Of a stretch of 64,000 nt of DNA, positions 1 to 13,110 are shown one piece after another. The translations under genes and the position numbers were made by a program. Source of the DNA: Lucinisca nassula (taxonomy: Eukaryota > Mollusca > Bivalvia > Lucinida > Lucinidae); the NCBI GenBank assembly GCA_963580285.1, contig OY757020.1:104969497-105033496 (forward strand), given 5' to 3'. How positions within the stretch are numbered: the stretch's first letter is position 1; every line of letters begins with the position of its first letter. The notes under the pieces are model-generated. The model saw nothing but the letters and a program-made list of their open reading frames with translations, had not been told where the DNA came from and searched no databases.

Positions 1-645
1 GAATTATCTCCCCTTGAAATTTGGCAAAAATTTAAACCTTGATCATAACTTCAAAAGTATTTGACCTAGCCCCATGAAATTTCACACACTTATTCACCAA
101 CACAAGGGCTACATTCTCACCAAGGGCCATAACTCTGGTGTCATTTTTGGCTGAATTATCTCCCCTTGTAATTTCACAAATTTTAACCCAGATCATAACT
201 TCAAAAGTATTTGACCTAGCCCTATGAAACTTCACACACTTATTCAGCATCACAAGGGTTACATTCTGACCAAGGGTCATAACTCTGTTATCATTTTTTG
301 GCTGAATTATCTCCCCTTAAAATTTGGCAAAAACTTAAACCTTGATCATAACTTCAAAAATATTTGACCTAGCCCCATGAAACTTCGTCCACTTGTTCAC
401 CATCACAAGGGCTACATTCTGACCAAGGGCCATAAGTCTGTTTTCATTTTTGGCGGAATTATCTCCCCTTGAAATTTCACAAAAACCTTAACAATGATCA
501 TAACTTCAAAAGTATTTGACTTAGCCCCATGAAACTTCACACACTTATTCATCATCACAAGGGCTACATTCTGACCGAGGGCCATAAGTCTGTTGTCACT
601 TTTGGCTGAATTAGCTCCCTTTAAATTTTGCAAAAGCTCAGAAAT
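1..645. repeat. 152-bp satellite-like tandem array, cut by left edge
   Basis: Four and a bit copies of a ~152 bp unit. The landmark GAATTATCTCC recurs at 1, 153, 303 and 455, and a mutated copy lies at 608. Each unit also carries a 'gatcataacttcaaaagtat' phrase and a 'gggccataactctg' phrase. The reading frames here are by-products of the repeat. The array probably belongs to a TC-type element whose start lies left of the window. Confidence 0.9.
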
Positions 646-856
646 TGGCTCCCACGGGGTGGGGGGGGGGCATTGGTCACCTTTATTTACAGCTCTTGTT
701 TTTTGTAGTTAGTTTTCTACGTATATGGGGGAAATGTCATCGAAATAGAAAACTCTTGAGAATTTTGATGCAAAGCATTAGATATAGATCATGCTCTATC
801 CAATCTGAAGGTTGGACATACAGGTTAAAATCTTTTTCCTAGCTAAACAATTGTGA
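646..856. other. unassigned spacer with a short poly-G run
   Basis: AT-rich sequence with a G run near 661-670. A 65-codon frame from 645 has no domain or splice support. I see no gene here. Confidence 0.5.
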
Positions 857-1143
857 ACGCGCCCCGCCAATCAAGGCTTGGAGAAATAGATTGGGGCGCA
901 TTGTTCTTCCAAGCAGAGCTAAAAGTGATGGAAAAGTACTGGTAAACCGCTAAGGTCTGTGCCTGTTCAGTAGAAGTGGTGTGAGTCGAACCGCTCCTTA
1001 AACCATGACGGCTTCTATGGCGGTGGGGCTTGAGATGTCATTTCATCTCAAGGTCGGATAAAAATCACTTAAATTCGGAAACAATGTTTCCACAATGACC
1101 TAAAGAGCGTTGACGTAAAACCACAACACGAACAAACAAGAAG
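857..1143 (+). repeat. SINE-A copy, degenerate
   Basis: This stretch matches the SINE-A order seen elsewhere: 'ggcttggagaaatagattggg', then 'gtactggtaaaccgct', then 'cttgagatgtcatttcatctc', then a tail ending in AACAAACAAG. It differs from intact copies at many sites, so it is an old insertion. Confidence 0.7.
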
Positions 1144-1256
1144 GCTTTGGGAACTGTTAGGTCTTTGGTCTGAGGAGTGCATGACACTTTCGGAATTTTG
1201 ATCCTAAGTTTGGGTAGTAGTTGCAATTGAGAACTTATATAGTGGCGTATCTTTAA

Positions 1257-2267
1257 ACAAGAGGGCACAATGGCCCTATATCGCTCACCTGTGTACCAGA
1301 AAATCATTAGTGTAGGAGACCACTTGACATTGCTACACTAAATATCTAAGCTCTGGGCCTTATGGCTTCGGAGAAGATTTTTGAAGCTTATTATATGTCT
1401 AAAGGAGCTAAGGGGCCCTGGCGTGTGGCCTATTTGGACCCCATAGCAGGATCTATGTAGGTGACTATTTTATGTTGCTAGATACTAAATATCTAAGCTC
1501 TGTGCTTCAGTTTCAGAGAGGATATTTTTTAAGTTTTTCTCCATTATGTGTCTATGGGAGCTAAGGGGCCCCGGGGCGTGGCCCATTTGGACCCCAGGGG
1601 CATGATTGATAGGATTTATGTAGGTGACCACTTGCCGTTGCTACATGCTAAATATCTAAGCTCTGGACCCTATTGTTTCAGAGAAGATGATTTTTGAAGC
1701 TTTTTTTCCATTATTAGTCTATGGGAGCTAAGGGGCCCCGTGGCGTGGCCATTTGGACCCAAGGGGCATGATTGACAGGAATTATGTAGGTGACCATTTG
1801 CGATTGCTACATGCAAAATATCTAAACTCTGGGCCCTATGGTTTTCCAGTATGAGTCTATGGGGCTAAGGGGCCCTGGGGTGTGGCCAATTTGGACCCCA
1901 GGGACATGATTGGCAGGAGTTATGTAGGTGACCACTTGACATTGTTACAAGCTAATTATCTACGCTCTGGGTCCTGTGGTTTCAGAGAAGAAGATTTTTA
2001 AATTTTTTCCCCATTATAAGTCTATGGGAGCTATATGTTGCCATGGCAACGATAATTCCAATCTAATCAACCCAAAAACCTTATGCAGCCTTTCCCCCTA
2101 CCTGATGATGTTTCACATGCAATTTGATCAAGATTGGCGATGGGGTATTAGAGATATACTTATCTGAAATTGTTTGCGGACGCACGCACACACGGACGCA
2201 CGCGCGACGGACGACGGACAAAATGTGATCACAAAAGCTCACCTTGTCACTACGTGAGAGGTGAGCT
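1257..2267 (+). mobile_element. TC element with five ~155-bp core units, type-B tail
   Basis: It begins ACAAGAG followed by a hairpin (GGGC...GCCC) and CGCTCACCTG. The core repeats a ~155 bp unit (landmark 'atatctaagctctg'). Then come a palindrome GTTGCCATGGCAAC at 2037-2050, a GGACGCAC-type tract near 2176-2219, and the ending CACTACGTGA-GAGGTGAGCT. The subterminal CTCACCT and AGGTGAG are inverted repeats. No protein is encoded. By analogy with non-autonomous Helentron-like elements it would be moved by a protein encoded elsewhere (inference). Confidence 0.75.
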
Positions 2268-3337
2268 ACAAATCGATATAGATACCTGATTGAATCGTCA
2301 TAATAAGGATGCTTTAACCATTTAATATCTGATTAAATCATGTGCAATGAGCAAAAGAGCAAAACCAAATTGGAATCATCAAACATGAACATGTCCCAGT
2401 CTCCATTTTCATGCAACGTTTCTGAATGATTTAAATGGTAGTATACATATAAGAAAGCATATATTACTTGCTCATATCATACGAACCATCTGCTCCTTTA
2501 AGTACCCGCGTGGGATACCTAACCGTGGTCATCAGAATGTTTGGCTTGTTGCATGTGTTCAATACATCAGTTTTAATAATAACTCATCAAATGAACAATG
2601 TGTCCCGGCATGAATTAAAGTAAATGTTTTGACATAATGACTTCGACCTTGCCGTCCGACTTTGCACTGCTCTATACTCTTCAGACAATGTCATACTCTG
2701 TTTAACCTAGTCACTAATGGCGCCTCGGGTAGGTTGAACTCTGACACCTTTATACTCCCGCCACAACAGGCACGGTTCCGTAAGTTCACTTTCCCATCCC
2801 TTCGACGTCATACCAAATCATGTCACTGTATAGTAATCATTGCCAAAAATGCCAGTCCAATCCTTCGCAGCATCAACCAACAGTACAGCATGTAACGCCA
2901 AATGCGGCAACGACGCATTAAGTATTATCTCCATTGTTGATGACACAGAGTGCTACAAAATAGAAAGAAATAACTTTCACTTCCGTGTATCTTTTTTCAG
3001 TTTATAATAGTATTTACCCACATTATGGGTTTTACCAAGAGCAGACTGGATTTTACATATGCATATAGAAGAACTACCTAACATACTGTGGATTATCTAA
3101 TTTCCATTAGCATATTTTTGAAACAGTGTTTTCCTGACAATATGAATGGTGTTACGTTGTCGCATTGTTACTTAGCAACTATAAACTAGCGACTCGTATC
3201 CTAGCTGTTGTTGTATCAGCCCGTCAGAATTGAAATGATGCACCAGTTTTATTTAGTCAATAAGACATTGAATATATGTAAGACAAATGAAGATGCCTTG
3301 AATATGTTTGAAGCATTCATAATGACAATCCTAGTTT
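2268..3337. other. unassigned AT-rich DNA, no gene seen
   Basis: No tandem structure, tRNA-like box or convincing coding signal. A 77-codon frame at 2662-2895 has unremarkable composition and no motif. This may be single-copy intergenic or intronic sequence. Confidence 0.4.
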
Positions 3338-3552
3338 TTCTTTGTTTGTTTGTTTGTGTTTGGGTTTTTACGTCCCCATTACCACTATTTAGGTCATTTT
3401 TAGAAACGCGTTGGAACCGTTACAAGACATCACGTTTCCTGGGCAGCGCAGACTTAAGTGGTTTTCCTCTTACCAGTGATAAAGTTTGGTCAATTTGCTT
3501 CGAAACCTTGTTAACCCGATTGAGGCTACAATTTCGTTCCAATCACTAGAAT
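3338..3552 (-). repeat. degenerate SINE-A-like fragment
   Basis: A TTTGTTTGTTTG run is followed by 'acgtccccatta', 'aggtcattttt' and 'tttcctgggcag', which are SINE-A landmarks in minus orientation with much divergence between them. The overlapping 113-codon frame is a product of this repeat rather than a gene. Confidence 0.5.
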
Positions 3553-4030
3553 GTTTGACTAGATAATAACATGGACAAATACGAATATGGGTAATACCGG
3601 GTCAAAAGCCAAGTCACTAGGTAAGATTGATGTAAAGTCTTGTTCAGCATTTATAAGCCACAGTTTTGCTTACTTTCATTAAAATAGAAATGAAGGCAAT
3701 GCTCAAGAATCGATACAATTAATCCACAGCTCCCATCAGGGACACCAAAGGGAAAGAAACACAAACATGAAACAACAGACCCTAATGGAAACATCATTGG
3801 CGGAAAGCCAAAAGGACAGAAACATTTGTCTTGTTAATATCTTGGTCTAGTCAGACTACGGGTAATGTCGAGTCCGAAAAATGAGCCACCTAATTAAATT
3901 GCTTTCAAAACTTGTTCACCCTCCAAGGACCACAGCTTCAATCGTCATGAAGCTATGTAAGAATACCTGCCAGATGATATTTTGGTACATTTTTAGTACA
4001 GTGATGCGGTTCTAACGAGCAACTCCGGTT
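3553..4030. repeat. fragment of the tandem family at 61.4-63.0 kb
   Basis: It shares with 61400-63010 the phrases 'gggtcaaaa', 'cttgttcacc' and 'catgaagctatg'. It also shares a distinctive insert ('gacaccaaagggaaagaaa', near 3740 here and near 62183 there). About three units remain. Confidence 0.7.
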
Positions 4031-4072
4031 TTGCCCATCTCTGACTGGTGATCGGCTAGAAATACGTGTTTT

Positions 4073-4312
4073 GTTTGTTTGATTTGAGGTTTAAGGTCTC
4101 CGTCAACACTGTATAGTTATTTTTTAGACGCTGCTTCCAGTTTTGTGGGACGTTTACCCGACATTTGGATGACATGACATCTCAAGCCCTGTCGCCCAAT
4201 GAAACCAATATGGTTTATAAGCATTCTCGCACCGCTTTGACTGGACAAGCTTCGATCCTCTAAGCGGTTTACAAGTACCCGTGTGCTCTCTGTTTCAGCC
4301 ATGGGCTACCGT
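4073..4312 (-). repeat. SINE-A copy
   Basis: It reads TTTGTTTGATTTGAGGTTTAA, then 'ccgtcaacactgta', 'ttttgtgggac', 'gacatctcaagccctgtcg', 'ctaagcggtttac' and 'gtttcagc', which is SINE-A on the minus strand. The far end is truncated within the 'cagctctgcgtgg' segment. Confidence 0.85.
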
Positions 4313-4334
4313 GCAATCAGAAATATCAGAAATA

Positions 4335-4500
4335 TCCAATGTTTTGTCCTTTTTCCATATAAATGTCAAAGTGACCAACAACTTTTTGGGAGAACCTCCC
4401 AAAGATCATTTCTGCCAAGTATAGTCATAATCTGTTCAGTGGTTTATGAGGAGATTTCGTTTAAAGGAATTGTGGACAGACGGACGGACGGACGCACGGT
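4335..4500 (+). mobile_element. 3' tail fragment of a TC element
   Basis: It carries 'tctgccaagtatagtcata', 'aggagatttcgtttaa' and a GACGGACGGACGG tract (4477-4498). The same order occurs before the tail of the element ending at 8265. The core array is missing. Confidence 0.6.
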
Positions 4501-4519
4501 TGGGTACTTCAATGCTAAA

Positions 4520-7178
4520 ACAAGAGGACCAAGCTGGTCCTGTATCGCTCACCTGAGCTAACAGATTCAAAGTTTCAGGAAGTGCCAACCTTTACTGAAG
4601 GATTTATTGGAGGACAAGGTGATGACATGGTAAGCATTTTCTGCAATCAAGTAGAATGTAACTCTATGATAAATCAGCTGACCTCACCGTTTTCAAACTC
4701 ATTTAAGCTTTTTTCCCTGGCTTGTTTATTTGTAACTTTCAAGAAGATCGGACAAAACTGAAGGGGCTATGGTGATGCCAAGGTCAAAACTAAGCAATTC
4801 ACCGCTGTAATCAAAGGGATATTACTCTATGATAAATTGGCAAACCTCACGAGTTTTCAAACTCCTCCGAGCTTTTCTGTATGACTTTCTTGTTTGTAAG
4901 TTTCATGAAAATCCTATCAAAACTGAAGGGGCACCAGTGATGACAAGGACGAAAATAGGCATTTTCAGCCTTGCTAGTTTTCAAACTTTTCTGAGCTTTT
5001 ATCTCTAACTTACTAACATATAAATTTCAAGAAGATCCGATGAAAACTGAAGGACTTTTGGTAAAACAAAAAGAGGCATTTTTCTGCAATCCAAGGGATG
5101 TAACTATATGATAAATAGGCTGACCTCATCAGTTCACGAACTCATGCATTTTATCCCCGACTTACTAACATGTAAGTTTCAAGAAGATCAAATAAATTTG
5201 AAGGAGCTGTCAAAAATAGGCATTTTCTGTAATTAAGGGGGACAAATTGCCTTGAAATATAGGTTGACCACACCATTTTTTGTAATTCTGCCGAGGTTTT
5301 ATTCCTTTCTTACTTACATATAAGTTTCAAGACGATCCCATGAAATCTGAAGGGGGCTAGGGTGATAACAAGGTCAAAAATAGGCATTTTCAGCAGTAAA
5401 AGGGATGTAATTCTATGATAGATAAGCCAACTCGTCAGTTTTTTTATCTCATCTAAGCTTTTATCCCTGACGTACTTGCATGTAAGTTTCAAGAAGATCC
5501 GATCAAAACTCAAGGGGCTACGTGATGACAAGGTAAACACTAAGCATTTTCAGCAAAGTAGTGGACATAACTCAAAACGGACATTGCTAATTTTCGAACC
5601 TATCCAAGCTTTTTGCCCCAACTTATTTGTATGTACGTTTCAGGAAGATCCGATCAAAACTGAAGAGGCTCGTTGATGACAAGGTCACAAATGGGCCGAC
5701 TGGGCCAGTTTTCGAACTCATCCGAGTTTTTATCTCCATCCACCTTAAATATAAGTTTCAGATAGATCTGATCAACACCTAAGAGCTACGTTGTTGACAA
5801 GGTAAAAAATCTGCATTTTCAGCAAATAAAGGTAGGTAACTCTATGATAAATAATCCGAATTGGCTTGTATTCGAACTCATCCGAGGTTTTATTCCCAGC
5901 CACCTTACATATAAGTTTCAGAAAGATCCGATCAAAACTGAAGGGGATAAGGTGATGACAATGTCAAAGTTTGGCATTTTCAGCAATCAAAGGGGCGTTA
6001 CAGTATGCGTAAATGAGCCGACTAGGCCGGTTTTCGACCTCATCTTAGATTTCATCCCAGCCACCTTACATATAAGTTTCAGAAAGATCCAATCAACCCT
6101 GAAGAGGCTATGGTGATGACAAGGTCAAAAATCGACATTTTTCAGCAATCAAAGGGACATAACTCTATTATAAATGGGCCTACTAGGCCGGTTTTCGACC
6201 TCATCTGAGATTTTATCCCCAGCCACCTTACAAATAAGTTTAAGAAAGATCCGATCAAAACTGAAGAGGCTACGGTGATGACAAGGTCAAAAATCGACAT
6301 TTTTCAGCAATCAAAGGAACATAACTCTACTATAAATGGGCCGACTAGGCCGGTTTTCGACCTCATCTGAGATTTAAACCCCAGCCACCTTACATCTAAG
6401 TTTCAGAAAGATCCGATCAAAACTGAAGGGGCTACGTTGATGACAAGGAAAAGAATCAGTATTTTCAGCAATCAAAGGGACGTAACTCTATGATAAATGG
6501 GCCGACTTGGCCGGTGCTCAAACTCATCCAAGGCTTTATCCCCAGCCACTTAACATATAAGTTTCAGAGAGGACCGATCAAAACTGATAGGGCTACGGTA
6601 TTGACAAGGCCAAAAATCGTCATTTTCAGCAATCAAAGGGACGTTACACTTTGATAAATGGGCCGACTTAGCTGGATTTCGAATTCATCCGTTGTTTTAC
6701 CGACAGCTAACTTACAGATGAGTTTCAGAAAGATCTGATCAAAACTGAAGTGGCTACGGTGTTGACAAGGTCAAAAATCGGCATTTTCAGCAATGAAAGG
6801 GACGTTACTCTATGAGAAATGGGCCAACTTGGCCGATTTTCGAACTCATCCGAGGTTTTATCCCCAGCCACCTTACATATATGTTTCAGAAAGATCCGAT
6901 AAAAACTCATGGCGCTACGGTAATGACAAGCATTTTCCCATTGGAAGTCTATGGGACCTTGTGGTTGCCATAGCAACCAAAGTTTTCGTGCGATTTCGAA
7001 TAAAAGCTAATGACATCAATGCCCCACCTGAGGCATGCTACATATATGAAATGATTGAGATCAGCCTGCAGGCTGCAGAGATAAAGCTGCTCAAAAGTGT
7101 GGACGGACGGACGACGGACGGACGATGGAGGACCCACAATACAAAAAGCTCCCCTGGAGCCTTCGGCCTAGGTGAGCT
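4520..7178 (+). mobile_element. TC-1 element, forward copy, about 15 core units
   Basis: The 5' end is ACAAGAG with hairpin GGACCA-AGC-TGGTCC, then TCGCTCACCTGAGCTAA. The core holds about 15 copies of a ~160 bp unit (landmark 'aagatccgatcaaaactga', from about 4743 to 6890). The tail has GTTGCCATAGCAAC (6964-6977), a GACGGACGGACG tract, a GGAGCC-TTC-GGCC hairpin and the final AGGTGAGCT. An inverted copy with the same ends lies at 31939-34508, which fixes both termini. No transposase is encoded. Confidence 0.85.
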
Positions 7179-7390
7179 AAAAATAACCCAACAAGGCACA
7201 AAAATACCAATAAACTACCCAACAAAGCAATGAATCTTGTTGGCTTCTTTTTGGACACTAACGGAATAAATGGCAAATACTCAACAAAGTCCTACCCAAC
7301 TAGTGCCCATTCGTGTGCCCGGACGGGCGGACGGACGACGACGACGGACGGCGAGCGATAATATAGCTCCCCCGGAGCCCTTCGGCCCAG
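7179..7390 (+). mobile_element. 3' tail fragment of another TC element, type A
   Basis: Short remnant with a GGACGGGCGGACGGACG tract (about 7320-7350), CCCCCGGAGCCCTTCGGCCC and a modified terminus AGGTAAGCT. No core repeats precede it. Confidence 0.65.
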
Positions 7391-7395
7391 GTAAG

Positions 7396-8265
7396 CTATA
7401 AGCCAGTGGGCCCCGGCGCGGGGCATATGTTGGCAATATGTTGAACAATCTTGGTAGATGTTCACTAGATGGAACTTCATACCAAACGTCAAACATCTGG
7501 GCCTTCTGGTTTCAGAGAAGGAGATTTTTAAACGTTTTCCCTATATAAGCCTATGCAAAATCTGTGGCCCCTAGGGCGGCAGCATTTTCGGCCCAAGGGC
7601 TATAATTTGAACAACCTTGATAGAGGTGCACTCGACTAAGCTTCATACCAAATATCAAACACCTAGTAGGCTTTCTGGTTTCAGTCAAGAAGATTTTTTA
7701 AGGTTTTCCCAATATAAGGCTATGTAAAACACGGCACGGGGCATTTTTCGCACCAGGGCTATAACTTGAACACTTTTGGTAGGGGTCCACTAGATGAAGC
7801 TTCATACCAAATATCAAATATCTTGGCTTTCTCGTTTCAGACAAGAAGAATTTTAAAGGTTTTCCCAATATAAGTCTAAGTAAAACCCGTGGGCCCTGGA
7901 CGGAGGCATTTTTGGCACCAGGGCTATAATTTGAACAATCTTGGTAGAGGTCCACTAGCTAAAGCTTTATACCAAATATCAAATTTTTAAACCTATGTTA
8001 AACCAGTATTGTTTTTTTTTCCTATTTTCCCCTTTTCGTTGCCATGGCAACCAGAGTTCTGCATGGAATGGAATTCTTTGAACAAATTTGAGAGAGGACC
8101 ACCCAAAGATCACTTCTGCCAAGTTTGGTCAGAATTTGTTCAGTGTTTTAGGATGAGATGTTGTTTAAAGAAATAGTGAACGGACGGACATACGGACGAG
8201 CGACGACGACGACGGACGGTGACCGATCACAATAGCTCTCCCGGAGCCTTCGGCCCAGGTGAGCT
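7396..8265 (+). mobile_element. TC-2 element, about four core units, type-A tail
   Basis: Core units of ~155 bp share 'ttcataccaaatatcaaa' and 'ggctataatttgaacaa'. A perfect GTTGCCATGGCAAC palindrome is at 8038-8051, a GACGACGACGACGGACGG tract near 8197-8219, and the tail CTCCCGGAGCCTTCGGCCC-AGGTGAGCT ends at 8265. An inverted relative occupies 59824-61270. The 5' terminus is not clear. Confidence 0.75.
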
Positions 8266-8989
8266 AAAAAGTTACATGAACAACAGGTCATACTTTCGTT
8301 TTCTTCCTTTGATTAAAGACTGAACCTTTCTTTGAGTTGGCAAGGTTGTGCCGTCTCCGTTACCATACGATAGAATGGGTCAATGTAGAGCAGGTGTATG
8401 TAAGTTGGGGATATTTCATCCAAAGTTCTGTCCCATTTTTCGATACCCCGATGTTCATCAACATCTAGCGCTGTTGAACCCCAATTACGAAAATACGCCT
8501 ACTTTATGAAATTTTAAGATGAAAAATTGTGATATTTTACTTTTTCTTCTCAAAAGTGAGGCGGTTATATACAACGAGTACCCACAGTCTATATTTTACA
8601 ACAGAAATAAAAAGGTATACCACTGTAAGCCCAAGTTTTTCAATATAAAAGTGGGGTTTAAGGGGTCAATATTATAAAGGCTTGTTTTCGTGATGCCTAT
8701 TGATGTATCTAAAGTTGCCGTATTCGACGTTATAAGCTGCACTTTGCACTTTCTGTTTAACCTGTCTTCTGTATCATGTGTATTGTGGCCAAAATCTTTT
8801 TATCATGCTAAAACACCCACATGCTAACAAAATTGTGTCTTTCATATCTCTAAAACTAGCATTTTTTAGTTCAAAAATAGATTATGGGTGCTTGATGTTT
8901 TGAGCAAAGAATATGGATAACTAGAAAGGTTTTCAAAGAAAAACAATGTCCAATCACCACAAATATATCTTAAACAGGCATTTGACTGT
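8266..8989. other. AT-rich DNA containing one arm of an FB element
   Basis: From about 8515 to 8700 it parallels the FB element at 22590-22805 ('gaaaaattgtgatatttt', 'gaggcggtt', 'aacgagtacccaca', 'gtggggtttaaggggtcaa'). Here the palindrome centre is deleted, so only a partial arm remains. I see nothing else. Confidence 0.55.
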
Positions 8990-10240
8990 AATAACTAGGT
9001 TAAGGTCACCAAAATGTAAGGTACAAACAAGCCATTTTTGGCAAACACAAAAAGAGTTTTCTGGAGCCAGTGACCTAAACAAAAAACAGTTATTAAAAAG
9101 GTAAGATCAGCAAAATTTAATCAAATTTGGTAGATTGTAATTCAATATATTGTACTAAGCTTGACCAACATTTATCAATTCTTAAATGATATATAAGGAC
9201 AGAAAAGCCATGTTTTGGCCCAAAAAGATAAAAGTTTCGTGAGCGTCTAACCTTGCAATTAAGGTCAAGTTCACCAAAATCTGAACAAGTCTTTGGTAGG
9301 TTGATATGATATATTGTACCAAGTTCGGCAAAATTTCATCAATTCTTTAATGTATGAGACAGGCTGCAGACAAGCCAAAATCGTCAGTTTCTGTGGGTCT
9401 GTGCAATTGAAAATAATATCAAAGTCACCAAAATCTAACCAAATATGTTGTAGGTTGCAATAATATATTGTACAAAGTTTTACCAAATGCTCATCCATTC
9501 CTTTATGATATAGGGCGCAGACACGCCAAAATTGACAAGTTTGGGGGCATGTGCCCTTGACAATTGGGCAAAGGTCATCAAAATCTAATCACACCTTTGG
9601 TAGATTGCAATGGTATATTGTACCAAGTTTGTCAAAATTTAATTGCATCGTTCATGAGACAGGGTGTAAACAGGCCAAAACTGAGTTATTTGGGGTACAG
9701 GCCCTTGCACATAAGGTCTTATCATATCTTTAATAGGTTGCAATAATATATTGTTCCACATTTCACGCATTTGTTCATGATAAAGGATGCAGATAAGCCA
9801 AAACACAATCTTTGGAGGCCTGTGTCCTTGAAAAATAGGTAAAGATCACCAAAATCTTATCAAATCTTTGGTAGGTTGCAATGATATACCGCACCTAGTA
9901 TGACCAAATTCCATCCATTCGTTCATAGGACAAGCCAAAATAGACGTTTTTTTTGCGGAGGGTGGGGGGTGCCCTTGAAAGTAAGGTCAAGGTTATGAAA
10001 AATCCAATCACATTGGATTGGTTGCAATGATACATTGTACCAAGCTTGACCAAATTTCACCCGTTCGTCCATGAGACATGGCGCGGACAAGCTAAACATC
10101 AATCTTTAGGGGCCTGTGCCCTTCAAAAAGGGTCAAGGGCACCAAATCTAGTAAAATCTGCTGTATATTGTAATTACTTATTGTACCAATTTTGACCAAA
10201 TTTAATAAATTCATTCATCAGATAGAGTGCAGACAAAAAA
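8990..10240. repeat. ~145-bp tandem array, about nine units
   Basis: The landmark 'ggtcaccaaaatctaatca' and its variants recur near 9004, 9100, 9262, 9421, 9570, 9842, 9985 and 10130. Each unit also has 'gatatattgtaccaag' and 'gagacagggtgcagacaagcc'. It looks like the core of a TC-type element. Neither terminus is recognisable. Confidence 0.85.
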
Positions 10241-10242
10241 TA

Positions 10243-11800
10243 ACAAGAGTACCGCAAGCGGGGCATTATACGCCCGTGGCAATTAGTAAGATGGCGCTTA
10301 TATATACTGACTGTTGTACAAGTTTGGGTTTGTGGAATGTAACTAAGGAACAATATGTGCTCCATATATTTTTACCTGGCACTATTAATAATCCTCAATG
10401 GCTCAAACTACCTGTCTCCAACAGATTGTTATCGTCAGTAATATTTGCTGGACTATAACCTCAAAATAATAGAGGCACAACTCTGGCAATAAGTGTCGGA
10501 CTGTAACCTTGAAATAATATGCGCTGCTCCACATCATAGACTAACTATACATAAAGTTTCAGCTTCATCAGATGTAAATTATGGGAGGTATTATCCGGAA
10601 ACAAAATATGTTTAGAAAAATATGTGAAAGGGTAATATTTGATGTACTCTCACCTCAAAAAATATGCACTGTTCCACATCATGGCCTCACTATATGTAAA
10701 GTTTCAGCATCATCAGATGTACAATAAGTTGAGTCAACCAGAAATGGAATGATCCGAAAAGTCTGTGATAAGGTTGTAACTCTGGTAATATTTGGCAGAC
10801 AGTAACCTCAAAATAATATGCACTGTTCCATATCATGGTCTTACTGTATGTAAAGTTACAACATCATCGGATCTAAAATGTAGGAGGAGTTATCCGGAAA
10901 GTTTACATAATTTTTCAAAGGGGCTTATCTCTATTATTATTTGGTGGACCATAACCTCGAAACAATATGGGCTGCCCTTCATCGTGGTCTAATTATATAA
11001 TTATGAAGTTTCAGCTAAATCGGCGTTAACTTGTAGGAGGAGTCATCCAGAAACGAAAGTTTTACCAAAAAAGTCAAAGGGGCATAACTCAATTATTATT
11101 TGGTGCACCATTACCTCGAAACAATATGCGCTGATCCACATCATGATCTAACTATGTATGAAGTTTCAGCTTGATCTGATGTTAACTGTAGGAGGAGTTA
11201 TCCGGAAACGAAAAGTTTACAAAAGATTTCAAAGGGGCATAACTCTATTATTATTTGGTGCACAATAATCTCGAAACAATGTGTGCTGTCTTACATTATG
11301 GTCTAACTATATATGAAGTTTCAGCTTGATCGGATTTAAATGTGGGAGGAATTATCGGAAACGAAAAGTTTACAAAAAAAAATCAAAGGGACACAGCTCT
11401 ATTATTATCGAAACATTATGCGCTGCCCCACATCATGTTCTAACTATGTATGAAGTTTCATCTTGATTGGATGTAAACTGTAGGTGGAGTTATCCGGAAA
11501 TGAAAAGTTTTCTAAAAAAATAAAAGGGGCATAACTCTATTTATATTTGGTGGATCATAACCTCGAAACAATATGCGCTGCTCAACATCATGGTCTAACT
11601 ATTGATGTTAAGCTTGATCATATGTAAACTGTAGGAGGAGTTATCCGGAAACGAAAAGGTTACAAAAGATTTCAAAGGGGCATAACTCTATTATTATTTA
11701 GTGCACCATAACCTCGAAACAATATGCGACGCCCCTAACATGGTCTAACTATATATGAAGTTTCAGCTTGATCGGATGAAAACTGTAGGAGGAGTTATAC
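10243..11800 (+). mobile_element. TC-3 element, 5' end plus about ten ~155-bp units, tail missing
   Basis: It starts ACAAGAG with a hairpin (ACCGC-AA-GCGG), then ATACGCCCGTGG in place of the usual CGCTCACCTG. The core landmarks are 'aaaggggcataactctatt' and 'ggaggagttatccggaaa'. It passes directly into a different array near 11800 with no GACG tract, so it is 3' truncated or recombined. Confidence 0.75.
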
Positions 11801-13110
11801 TGATCTGAATGGTTCTGACATATATCGCCTTTTATGAAGTGGAGGGATGGAGCTTGGCCCGGGCACATCCCAGGGGCCCCAAGTTTGGTGTCACTGAATA
11901 CGTCTTTTCATAAGAAACAAGAATATATATGGTTTTGGGGTGGGGATCTGAATGGTTTCTGAGATACATCGCCTTTTATGAAGTGGATGGGTGGGGCATG
12001 GCCCTGGCGCACCCTGGGAGACCCTAGGTTCGTATCACTGAATGTCTCGTATCATAAGGAACAAGAATATATGGTTATTGGGTGGGGATCGAAACGATTT
12101 CTGAGAAATTGGGCCTTTTATAAAGTGGAGGGGGTGGGGCATGGCCTGGGCACATCCCAGGGGACCTAAATGTTTGTGTCACTCTTATCTGAAAGGTTTC
12201 TGGGCTACATCGCTTTTTATGGAGTAGAGGTGCGGGGCATGGCCCCTGCGCATGCCGGGTGACCCTAGATTGAAATCACTGAATGCCTCTTATCATAAGG
12301 AACAAGAATATATATGGTTATGGGGTGGGGGTCTAAACGGTTTCTGAGATACTGGGCATTTTATGAAGTGGTGGGGGTGGGGCATGGCCTGGGCACATCC
12401 CAGGGGACCCAAATGTATGTGTCACTGAATGCGTCTTATCTGAAAGGTTTCTGAGCTATATCGCCTTTTATGAAGTGGTGGGGTGAGGCATGGTCCCTGC
12501 TCACCCAGAGTGACCCCTAGGTTGAAATGCGTCTTATCATAAGGTACAAGAATATATATGGTTTAGGGATGGGAATCTGAACGGTTTCTGAGATAGTGGG
12601 CCTTTTATTGGGTGGAGGGATGGGGCAAGGCCCAGACACATCCCAGGGGACCCCCAGGCTGGTGTCACTGAATGTGTCTTATCATAAGAATCAAGAGTAT
12701 ATATGGTTTTGGGGTGGGGATCTGGATGGTTTCTGAGATATATCGCCTTAATGAAGTGGAGGGTTGGGGCATGGCCACTGCGCACCCTTAGAGACCCTTA
12801 GGTTGGTATCACTGAATGCGTCTTATCATAAGGATCGAGAATATTTATGGTTTAGGGGTGGTGATCTCAACGAGTTCTGATACATTGGGTCTTTTATAAA
12901 GTGGAGGGGTGGGGGCATGGCCCGGGCACATCTCAGGGGACCCCCATTTTGGTGTCACTGAATGCATCTTATCATAAAAAATCAAGAATATATATGGTTT
13001 AGGGGTGGGGATCTGAATTGATTCTGCAATATATGGCCTTTTATGCACTGGAGGAGGTGGGGCATGGCCCCGGCACACCCTGGGGGACCCCCAGGTTGGC
13101 ATAAAAGCAT
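11801..13110 (+). repeat. ~143-bp tandem array, about nine units
   Basis: Landmarks are 'gccttttatgaagtgga', 'gtgtcactgaatgcgtctt' and 'aagaatatatatggttt' (near 11925, 12070, 12311, 12555, 12697, 12846 and 12990). Shorter inverted relatives lie at 22930-23285 and 38120-38515. The unit is G-rich on the plus strand, and frames through it are artefacts. Confidence 0.85.

Noticed and set aside
3208..3549. 113-residue ORF as a membrane protein
   Set aside because: Its hydrophobic part comes from a TTTGTTTG run and the rest from a decayed SINE-A fragment.
4561..6910. CRISPR-like array
   Set aside because: Whole ~160-bp units repeat with scattered changes; there are no short identical repeats separated by unique spacers, and the DNA is eukaryotic.
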